Source: Candidatus Acidiferrales bacterium (GTDB taxonomy: Bacteria > Acidobacteriota > Terriglobia > Acidiferrales > UBA7541). Taken from it: DNA of 5,746 bases. Location: the NCBI GenBank assembly GCA_955651735.1, contig CATPAM010000040.1:1-5746 (forward strand), in the 5' to 3' direction. Made by a program: the position numbers and the translations under genes. Below, piece by piece: positions 1 through 5,159 of the stretch. Positions within the stretch are counted from its first letter, which is position 1, and the number at the start of each line of letters is the position of its first letter. A model generated the notes under the pieces. The model ran no database searches, was not told the origin of the DNA, and saw nothing but the letters and a program-made list of their open reading frames with translations.

Positions 1-66
1 CAGGCGCACGCCGCCTCGCGTATCCACGGCGCAGGAGTGCCTTCTCATGTCGTCCGAGTTGCATGC
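1..66. repeat. Direct repeat copy 2 (DUF3011 domain-encoding)
   Basis: This 66-bp stretch matches 250-315 at 62 of 66 positions, with an offset of 249 bp (83 codons, in frame). It encodes residues 114-135 of the minus-strand DUF3011 protein. The differences are at positions 3, 4, 10 and 16. All are synonymous at the third codon position (Leu, Arg, Gly, Arg). The repeat probably continues beyond the left edge. Its right boundary coincides with the domain boundary: the codon before the shared Ala-Cys differs between copies. Confidence 0.93.
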
Positions 67-405
67 CAACGCTTGTGCCGGCCCGTTCCCACCGTTTTGC
101 TGATTGCGCTCGTTGCGGTTCTGGTCCTGGTAGTCCCTGCGCTCGCCGACGGCGAAATCCGCGCGGCATCCGTCGTCTACCCAGATACCTTGGTTGTCAG
201 TGCCCCAACTGCGGCCTTCGGTGCAGGGCGCCTGACTGTTCTGCGTTACCAAACGCACTCCGCCACGCGTATCCACGGCGCAGGAGTGCCTTCTCATGTC
301 GTCCGAGTTGCATGCAATCGTGGACTGGGCCAGGGATTTCTGTGGCGTGAATAGACAAATGCCGAGCAAAACCATACTCAAAAAAAGACATCGATTCCTG
401 ATCAT
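1..405 (-). CDS. Secreted tandem-repeat DUF3011 protein (partial, C-terminus beyond left edge)
   Basis: ATG at 405-403 opens 135 codons with no stop before the window edge. The start follows an AAGGAGAG ribosome binding site. Residues 1-26 form a signal peptide: a basic N-terminus, a hydrophobic core at about 7-20, and likely cleavage after SLA at 24-26, so the protein should be exported. Residues 31-84 match the DUF3011 pattern as I know it: four cysteines (C32, C42, C61, C80), DTRGGVRL at 45-52, SWGTD at 66-70 and GIWVDDGCRADF at 73-84. A polar linker rich in N, Q, R and G (85-113) leads to a second copy that starts at 114 with exactly the same residues as 31-52. The four cysteines probably form disulfides outside the cytoplasm (inference). 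DUF3011 has no established function that I know of, so none is assigned. Plus-strand frames over this stretch are antisense shadows. Total length and number of repeats cannot be seen. Confidence 0.9.
   Translation of the reverse strand, partial: MIRNRCLFLSMVLLGICLFTPQKSLAQSTIACNSDDMRRHSCAVDTRGGVRLVTQNSQAPCTEGRSWGTDNQGIWVDDGCRADFAVGERRDYQDQNRNERNQQNGGNGPAQALACNSDDMRRHSCAVDTRGGVRL
250..315. repeat. Direct repeat copy 1 (DUF3011 domain-encoding)
   Basis: This is the partner of the repeat at 1-66. It encodes residues 31-52 of the DUF3011 protein, from the conserved Ala-Cys-Asn through DTRGGVRL. The 50 bp at 266-315 are identical to 17-66. The repeat is explained by domain duplication within the gene, not by a mobile element or CRISPR. 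Confidence 0.93.
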
Positions 406-694
406 CGCTTCTCTCCTTTTGCTTTTGTTTACAGCAGGCTTCGCTGGGAAACGACCCGCCAAAAACAGGGACTACTTAGCGGGGAATGCTGTTTGTACCC
501 GCTGCCAGGCGATTCCACCGCAGGTAGTGCCGCCAAACGCCGGCCCCTGCTTCCTTCGCCTTCGCGCGGGAGAACAGGGCATAGCCAGCATGATAGAAGC
601 CTGGAAGACACCTGTCTGTTCACTTAGAAACACTTTCGCAGATGGATTGGAATTCGCGGGTAGCCTGCTCAAATGTCTGGCTGCCGCGCTACGG
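406..694. other. Intergenic gap between metH and the DUF3011 gene
   Basis: This 289-bp gap holds the DUF3011 RBS and no gene I can support. On the minus strand an open stretch of 47 codons (619-479) lies between a TGA and a TAA. It has no start codon but reads in a protein-like way, with FYHAGYALFSRAKAKEAG followed by WRHYLRWNRLA. A second short open stretch in another frame precedes it and ends at that TGA. This could be the eroded end of an old gene or chance. I see no rho-independent terminator for metH: no strong stem is followed by a T-run on the minus strand. No convincing -35/-10 pair for the DUF3011 gene is visible; a TAAACA near 428 is isolated. Confidence 0.5.
411..418 (-). promoter_or_regulatory. 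Ribosome binding site of the DUF3011 gene
   Basis: On the minus strand AAGGAGAG lies just upstream of the ATG at 405-403, with 7 nt between the GGAG core and the start codon. This fixes the start choice. It agrees with the signal peptide, which begins at this codon. Confidence 0.85.
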
Positions 695-3600
695 TCAAAC
701 TTCGGAGGTGTCGCCGACGCTGAAGTAGGTGCAATCGGGATGGTGGCAGACGAGGGCGCTGACGCTGGCTTCGGGGTCCATCATCATGCCTTCGGTTAGC
801 TGCACGCCTATATCGTCGGGCTTGAGGAGCTTCCAGAGGCCGGACTGGTCTTCCAGGTCGGGGCAAGCGGGATAGCCAAAGCTGTAGCGCTTGCCGCGAT
901 AGCGCGAAGTGAAACGCTGGGCCATGGTTAGGTTGGGAGGATCGGGGAAGCCCCAGTCTTCGCGGATGCGGCGGTGTAACCATTCCGCGCAGGCTTCCGC
1001 GGATTCGATGGCGAGCGACTGGAGTCCGTGGGATTTGAAGTAGTAACCGTCGTTCTTGGCTCTTTCGGAGCGCTCGCGGACGCCTTCGCCGGCGCTAACG
1101 ACAAAAAGGGCGAGGTGGTCGCGCTGCCCGTTTTGCGGCGCGAGGATGTAGTCGCTGAGGCAGAGGAAATCGCCGGCGCGCTGGCGCTTGAAATGAAATG
1201 TGTGCAGCGGGTCGGCGGCACCGGGCGCGAAAAGATGCAGCGCGTTGCCTTCGGATTCGGCTTCGAAAAATTGCCAGGCGGCGCGAACCTTCATAAACTC
1301 GGCGGCTTCGTTTTTTACTTCTTCCATGCTCTCGAATAGCTCGACAGCTTTGGGATCGCGCTCGGCGAAACGCTTTTCAAAATCGCCACGGAACCCGAGA
1401 TGCCGGCCGTAGAGCATGAAAGGATTGATGTAGCTCCAGATTTCGCGCAGATCGGGAACGACGCGGATTTTGCGGTCGAGATACTGCACCGCGGGAATGG
1501 GAATATCGGCGCGCACTCTGGGTGAGCGCGCGGGAACTGCGGAAATCTCTGCGACTTCTACCGTGGTGGTGACGCCGAAGCCGTTGCCGGAAGCAGTGTG
1601 CGCGCGGACCACCGTTTCGCGCGTGGCCGGGTCCATGAGCTCATTCATGAGGCGCAGACCGGTCATCGCGTCTTTTGCGTAGCAGACGGCTTTGCCGTAG
1701 CTGGGCGCGATTTTCGTCTGCGTGAATTTCGCAGAAAGCGCTGCGCCGCCAACGAGAAGAGGGATTTCGATCCCGGCGTCGCGGAGATCGTTGGCGGTGA
1801 TGACCATTTGCTGCGCGCTTTTGACGAGCAGGCCGGAGAGTCCGATGGCGTCGGGCTTGTGCAGTTGATAGGCCTTGATCAAATCTTCCGGCGGAACCTT
1901 GATGCCGAGATTCACGACGTCGTAGCCGTTATTTTTCAAAATAATTTCGACCAGGTTTTTTCCGATGTCGTGGACGTCGCCTTTTACGGTGGCGAGGACT
2001 ACGCGCCCGCGCTTGGCGGTGTCTGCTTTTTCCATGAACTGTTCAAGATGGCTGACCGCAGCCTTCATCGCTTCGGCGGATTGCAAAACTTCCGCGACGA
2101 TCAGCTCGTTGGCATTGAAGAGGCGGCCGACTTCGGCCATGCCGGCCATGAGCGGACCGTTGACGATGTCGAGCGGAGGGACGCCTTCGGCGCGCTTGCG
2201 GTCGAGGTCGGCGATGAGGCCGTCGCGGGTGCCTTCGATGATGTAGCTGGCTAGGCGCTGATCGAGCGGGAGGTCAGCGGCGCGAGCTTTGTCTTTTTTC
2301 TTTGCGGTGCGGAAATGTTCGGTGATGGCGGCGATGTGGAACTGATTGACCGCGGCGCGCTGTTCTTTGGTTTGTTCGCGCCAATCGGCGGGAACATTGC
2401 GAAGGAGCGCGGCTTTCGAATGGTCCGCAGGAATATCGGTGGGAGGATGGGAGAAGAGAAGATTTTCGGCGAGGCGGCGCTCGTGCTCAGGAATGGAGGC
2501 GAAGCGCTCCAGTTTTTCGGTGTTGACGATGGCCAGGTCGAGGCCAGCTTTGGTGCAGTAATACAGGAAGACGGAATTCACGACTTCGCGCGCGCCTGGA
2601 GGCAAGCCGAAAGAGACGTTGGAAATGCCGAGGATCGTGCGTGAGTCGGGAAGAGCACGCTTGATGAGGCGAATGCCTTCCACGGTTTCGACGGCGCCGC
2701 CGATGTAGTTTTCATCGCCGGTGGCGCAGGGAAAGACGAGCGGATCGAAGATGATGTCTTCGGGAGCCAGGGCGTATTTTTCGGTGAGGAGTTTGTAGCT
2801 GCGCTGGGCAATGGCTAGCTTGCGCGCGCGGGTGAAGGCCTGTGCTTGGAGCTTGTCTTCGTCGATGCAGCCGCACACGACGGCGGCGCCGAAATCGTGG
2901 GCGATAGGAACGACTTTCTCGAATTTTTCCTCGCCGTCTTCGAGATTGATGGAATTGATGATAGCTTTACCCTGGCAATAGGTGAGGGCCTGGGCGACGG
3001 CGCTGGGGTCAGTGGTGTCGATCATCACCGGGGCTTTTACTTTGCGGATCAGCTTTTCGTAGAACGGAGGGATATCTTTTTTTTCGTCGCGCTCGGTGCT
3101 TTGCAGGCAGACGTCGACGATATGCGCGCCGCCTCGCACCTGGCGGCGGGCGATTTCGCTGGCTTCTTCCCACTTTTCTTCGGCGACGAGATTTTTGAAG
3201 AGGCGCGAGCCGATGACGTTGGTGCGCTCGCCCACCAGCAAGGGGCGCGTGCTGTCGTCGGCTTCGATGGTTTCGATGCCGGAATAGATGGCGCGGTGCT
3301 GCTGCACGGGACGTTGGCGCGGTTTTTTGCCCTCGGCCATTTGCGCCAGGACGCGAATGTGCTGCTCGGTGGTGCCGCAGCAGCCGCCCACGAGATTGAG
3401 CCAGCCGTGATCGACAAATTTCTCGAGCTGAGCGGCCAGCGACGTCGGCGTTTCGAGGTATTTGCCCTCTTCGTCGGGCAGCCCGGCGTTGGGATAGCAG
3501 GAGACAAATTCGCCGGTGAGCTGGCTGAGTGTGCGAATGTGATCGGTCATGAATTCCGGGCCGGTGGCGCAGTTCATGCCGAAAGCGAGCGGCTTGGCGA

Positions 3601-4264
3601 AGCGAAGCGAAGCCCACATGGCTTCGATGGTTTGTCCGGCAAGCATGGAGCCCATGGGCTCGATGGTGACGGAGATGATGAAGGGAATTTGCTGGCCGAC
3701 TTCGCTGGAGAGCTTCTGGATGGCCAGCAAAGCGGCTTTGATGTTGCGCGTGTCCTGGCTGGTTTCGATGAGCAGGAGGTCGACGCCGCCTTCGAGCAGA
3801 CCTTTGGCCTGGATGTAGTAGGCTTCGCGAAGCTCCTCGAAGGTGACGCCGCCCGTGACAGTGATGGCCTTGGTGGTGGGGCCCATGGAGCCAGCGACAA
3901 AGCGCGGCTTGGCGGGCGTGCTGAGCTCGTCGGCGGCTTGACGCGCGAGTTCGGCGGAGCGACGGTTGAGCAGGTGCGCGTCGGCGGCGAGCCCGTACTC
4001 GGCGAGGACGATGGGAGCGCTGCCAAAGCTGTTGGTTTCAACGATGTCGGAGCCGGCTTCGAAATATTTGCGGTGAATGTCGAGGACGACGTCCGGGCGG
4101 GTGCGCACGAGATTCTCGTTGCAGCCCTCGAGCGCAGCGGCGCCGAAGTCCTCGGCGGTGAGGTTGCGCTGCTGCAGCATGGTGCCCATAGCGCCGTCGA
4201 GCACAAGGATGCGTTGCGACAGCAGGTCGCGAAGCGCTCGAGCGGATTCTTTCAGGTCACGCAT
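695..4264 (-). CDS. metH: Cobalamin-dependent methionine synthase (5-methyltetrahydrofolate--homocysteine methyltransferase)
   Basis: This cytosolic enzyme transfers a methyl group from 5-methyl-THF to homocysteine through methylcobalamin, giving methionine and THF. From the ATG at 4264 it has 1189 residues (E. coli MetH has 1227). Modules are in the usual order. The homocysteine domain (about 10-320) has zinc ligands C232 in GMNCATGP and C295-C296 in GGCCGTT. The pterin domain (about 335-610) has VGERTNVIGSRLFK and MIDTTDP. The B12 cap and Rossmann domains (about 665-885) have GDVHDIGKN with cobalt-ligand H765, LSGLLVKS with S810, and the glycines of LLVGGA. The AdoMet reactivation domain (about 905-1189) has RYSFGYPACP with R1126 and Y1131. 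The end is shorter than in E. coli. The frame extends to a TTG at 4330, but the family N-terminus (about 20 residues before VLDGAMGT) fits the ATG. Only a distant Shine-Dalgarno precedes it. Regulation is unknown; the leader is rich in dyads. Confidence 0.97.
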   Translation of the reverse strand: MRDLKESARALRDLLSQRILVLDGAMGTMLQQRNLTAEDFGAAALEGCNENLVRTRPDVVLDIHRKYFEAGSDIVETNSFGSAPIVLAEYGLAADAHLLNRRSAELARQAADELSTPAKPRFVAGSMGPTTKAITVTGGVTFEELREAYYIQAKGLLEGGVDLLLIETSQDTRNIKAALLAIQKLSSEVGQQIPFIISVTIEPMGSMLAGQTIEAMWASLRFAKPLAFGMNCATGPEFMTDHIRTLSQLTGEFVSCYPNAGLPDEEGKYLETPTSLAAQLEKFVDHGWLNLVGGCCGTTEQHIRVLAQMAEGKKPRQRPVQQHRAIYSGIETIEADDSTRPLLVGERTNVIGSRLFKNLVAEEKWEEASEIARRQVRGGAHIVDVCLQSTERDEKKDIPPFYEKLIRKVKAPVMIDTTDPSAVAQALTYCQGKAIINSINLEDGEEKFEKVVPIAHDFGAAVVCGCIDEDKLQAQAFTRARKLAIAQRSYKLLTEKYALAPEDIIFDPLVFPCATGDENYIGGAVETVEGIRLIKRALPDSRTILGISNVSFGLPPGAREVVNSVFLYYCTKAGLDLAIVNTEKLERFASIPEHERRLAENLLFSHPPTDIPADHSKAALLRNVPADWREQTKEQRAAVNQFHIAAITEHFRTAKKKDKARAADLPLDQRLASYIIEGTRDGLIADLDRKRAEGVPPLDIVNGPLMAGMAEVGRLFNANELIVAEVLQSAEAMKAAVSHLEQFMEKADTAKRGRVVLATVKGDVHDIGKNLVEIILKNNGYDVVNLGIKVPPEDLIKAYQLHKPDAIGLSGLLVKSAQQMVITANDLRDAGIEIPLLVGGAALSAKFTQTKIAPSYGKAVCYAKDAMTGLRLMNELMDPATRETVVRAHTASGNGFGVTTTVEVAEISAVPARSPRVRADIPIPAVQYLDRKIRVVPDLREIWSYINPFMLYGRHLGFRGDFEKRFAERDPKAVELFESMEEVKNEAAEFMKVRAAWQFFEAESEGNALHLFAPGAADPLHTFHFKRQRAGDFLCLSDYILAPQNGQRDHLALFVVSAGEGVRERSERAKNDGYYFKSHGLQSLAIESAEACAEWLHRRIREDWGFPDPPNLTMAQRFTSRYRGKRYSFGYPACPDLEDQSGLWKLLKPDDIGVQLTEGMMMDPEASVSALVCHHPDCTYFSVGDTSEV

Positions 4265-4282
4265 GGGTGAGAGGGGCCATTT

Positions 4283-4288
4283 CTCCTT
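4283..4288 (-). promoter_or_regulatory. Candidate Shine-Dalgarno of metH, unusually distant
   Basis: Minus-strand AAGGAG at 4288-4283 is the only good ribosome binding sequence near the metH start. It lies 18 nt before the chosen ATG (4264-4262), further than usual. No ATG, GTG or TTG lies in frame at a better distance. An out-of-frame ATG at 4280-4278 follows it by only 2 nt and opens a 7-codon frame (MAPLTHA) that ends at 4257, just inside metH. Confidence 0.4.
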
Positions 4289-4337
4289 ACTGATTGCTGT
4301 GCCGCTGGGACCGATTGCGGCGAAAGTCAAGGGCCGG

Positions 4338-4349
4338 TTGTATTTACAA
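4338..4349. promoter_or_regulatory. 12-bp palindrome, possible operator
   Basis: TTGTATTTACAA is a perfect inverted repeat: 5-bp arms TTGTA/TACAA around TT. It is AT-rich within GC-rich surroundings and lies about 75 bp upstream of the metH start codon. Short symmetrical AT-rich sites like this are typical of dimeric regulator binding sites. No regulator is identified, and chance cannot be excluded. Confidence 0.35.
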
Positions 4350-4357
4350 GTGCTCGC

Positions 4358-4383
4358 ACCGGACGTGTTGCAAACACTCCGGT
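4358..4383. repeat. Strong hairpin in the metH leader
   Basis: ACCGGA (4358-4363) pairs with TCCGGT (4378-4383), and GTGTT (4365-4369) pairs with AACAC (4373-4377). This gives an 11-bp stem with one bulged C at 4364 and a 3-nt loop. No T-run follows on either strand, so it is not a typical intrinsic terminator. It would fold in a metH 5' leader if transcription starts upstream of about 4384. Confidence 0.6.
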
Positions 4384-4387
4384 TGAG

Positions 4388-4424
4388 ATCCTTCGGCTCG
4401 CCAAAAGGCGGCGACCCTCAGGAT
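4388..4424. repeat. REP-like interspersed hairpin element
   Basis: Outer arms ATCCT (4388-4392) and AGGAT (4420-4424), GG/CC at 4395-4396 and 4415-4416, and inner arms TCGCC (4398-4402) and GGCGA (4410-4414) form an imperfect stem around a 7-nt loop. The pattern GATCCTTCGG...CTCAGGATGAC resembles a short dispersed intergenic repeat I recall from Acidobacteriota genomes. With one copy in the window, repeat status rests on that recollection. Confidence 0.5.
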
Positions 4425-4435
4425 GACAAGCGCTT

Positions 4436-4455
4436 CCGGGTGGCGGTCTACCCGG
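4436..4455. repeat. 6-bp-stem hairpin upstream of metH
   Basis: CCGGGT (4436-4441) and ACCCGG (4450-4455) are perfect inverted arms around an 8-nt loop, next to the REP-like element. On the minus strand the loop reads AGACCGCC, which resembles part of a cobalamin B12 box, but the rest of that riboswitch is not recognisable. Confidence 0.45.
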
Positions 4456-4643
4456 CGAAACGCCTGTGGCGACTAGCTTCATTTTAGCGGGTTTTCCACA
4501 GGGCACGAAGCGGGTTGCATTAAACGGGCGTTTTTGGGGGTTGAATGGCGAAAAATGGGAGCGGAACGGTCGGCTCAATATGGCGCCAGGGGAATGCTGG
4601 ACTTATTGTGTCGATTTAGGATGGCTTCGTTCGATTAACAGGC

Positions 4644-4650
4644 AGGAGGG
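4644..4650 (+). promoter_or_regulatory. Ribosome binding site of the YCII-family gene
   Basis: AGGAGGG lies 6 nt before the ATG at 4657. It is a near-perfect anti-16S match at good spacing and fixes the start of the gene. It also argues against the longer overlapping frame that starts further upstream. Confidence 0.9.
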
Positions 4651-4656
4651 TAGACC

Positions 4657-5022
4657 ATGCAATATTTGCTGCTTATTTATCACTCGGAAGCGGACTGGGC
4701 GAAGGTGGCTGACGCGGAGCGGGAACCCATTTACCGGGAGTACCGGCAATTGCGTGAGCAGTTGTCAGAGAAAGGCCAGTACCTTGGAGGGAGTCAACTG
4801 GAGCCGACGGGAATGGCGACAACGGTTCGGATACGGGATGGCCAGCGGGTGGTCACGGATGGCCCGTTTGCGGAAACCAAGGAACAGTTGGGAGGGTATT
4901 TCCTAATTGATGCTAACGACCTGGGCGCAGCGATGGCCGTCGCCGGGCGGATACCCGCATCGCGCGAAGGTTCTATCGAGATACGCCCGCTCGTGGTCAT
5001 GCAGCAAGCCGGGACGGCGTAA
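4657..5022 (+). CDS. YCII/DGPF-family protein
   Basis: This 121-residue protein belongs to the YCII-related (DGPF) family. It begins MQYLLLIYHSEADW, as these proteins do, and carries the hallmark VTDGPFAETKEQLGGYFLID at about residues 66-85. The sequence suggests a small alpha/beta ferredoxin-like barrel, a fold known to dimerise in this family (family knowledge). There is no signal peptide or membrane segment, so it is probably cytosolic. The biochemical role of DGPF proteins is poorly defined. They are often encoded beside an ECF-type sigma factor, but here the next gene is a LuxR-type regulator and no sigma gene is in view. Length is normal, the RBS is strong and the stop is TAA. Family membership is secure; function is not. 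Confidence 0.93.
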   Translation: MQYLLLIYHSEADWAKVADAEREPIYREYRQLREQLSEKGQYLGGSQLEPTGMATTVRIRDGQRVVTDGPFAETKEQLGGYFLIDANDLGAAMAVAGRIPASREGSIEIRPLVVMQQAGTA

Positions 5023-5040
5023 AGGGCTGAACGGTCCTTT
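5021..5040 (+). terminator. Weak hairpin at the end of the YCII-family gene
   Basis: From the stop codon, AAAGG (5021-5025) pairs with CCTTT (5036-5040). It extends through G-T, C-G and T-G pairs to a GAAC loop at 5029-5032. Only a short T stretch follows, so termination would be weak and read-through into the downstream regulator is possible. Confidence 0.25.
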
Positions 5041-5159
5041 AGGCTCGCGCAGCGCGGTAGGATGTGTTAAAAGCGGCGTAGGCGTCAGTAACAATTCGAG
5101 AACATAGGCTTTCGCGGGACTTGCCCGTTGGTACAGTTTTCCCCTACGCTGGAAAAACC

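Larger units (their letters stand above)
4265..4656. other. Divergent intergenic region between metH and the YCII-family gene
   Basis: This 392-bp region separates oppositely reading genes and so should hold both promoters. The metH-proximal part (4338-4455) contains four dyads, listed separately. A minus-strand TAAAAT at 4486-4481 could be a metH -10 box, but its -35 partner at 17 bp (TTCGTG, 4509-4504) is poor. The part from about 4490 to 4640 shows no gene, repeat or strong promoter to me. Frames that run through it are shadows without family resemblance. Confidence 0.6.

Noticed and set aside
1..315. Direct repeats as a CRISPR or insertion-sequence signature
   Set aside because: There are only two copies, in frame within a coding gene and bounded by domain limits. 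There are no further spaced repeats, no terminal inverted repeats and no transposase.
37..354. Plus-strand open frame with a hydrophobic stretch resembling a signal peptide
   Set aside because: It is exactly antisense to the DUF3011 gene. That gene has an RBS, a signal peptide, a recognisable domain and synonymous-only repeat divergence. The hydrophobic run arises from the complement of the Asn/Gln/Arg-rich linker.
296..799. Plus-strand 167-codon frame whose internal Met at 359 begins a signal-peptide-like stretch
   Set aside because: It overlaps antisense both the DUF3011 start and the metH 3' end. The hydrophobic part is the complement of the DUF3011 signal peptide and RBS region. It has no good RBS and no family resemblance.
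2846..4270. Long plus-strand frame (474 codons) antisense to metH
   Set aside because: It is a GC-rich antisense shadow of a highly conserved gene. Its composition is low in complexity (runs of Gly, Ala, Asp, Glu, Phe) and it has no domain.
4265..4330. Longer metH N-terminus from the TTG at 4330
   Set aside because: The extra 22 residues have no counterpart in the family, the start is TTG, and the Shine-Dalgarno lies inside the extension.
4441..4470. Possible cobalamin riboswitch upstream of metH (minus-strand GCCACAGG at 4470-4463 and AGACCGCC at 4449-4442)
   Set aside because: Two fragments resemble the GCCACTG element and B12 box. They are only about 13 nt apart, the B12 box lacks a base, and I cannot find the rest of the conserved core. 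An Rfam cobalamin model scan would settle it; a significant hit would overturn this rejection.
4466..4906. Plus-strand frame overlapping the start of the YCII-family gene
   Set aside because: It is out of frame with the clear DGPF protein, which has its own strong RBS. Its translation has no family features.
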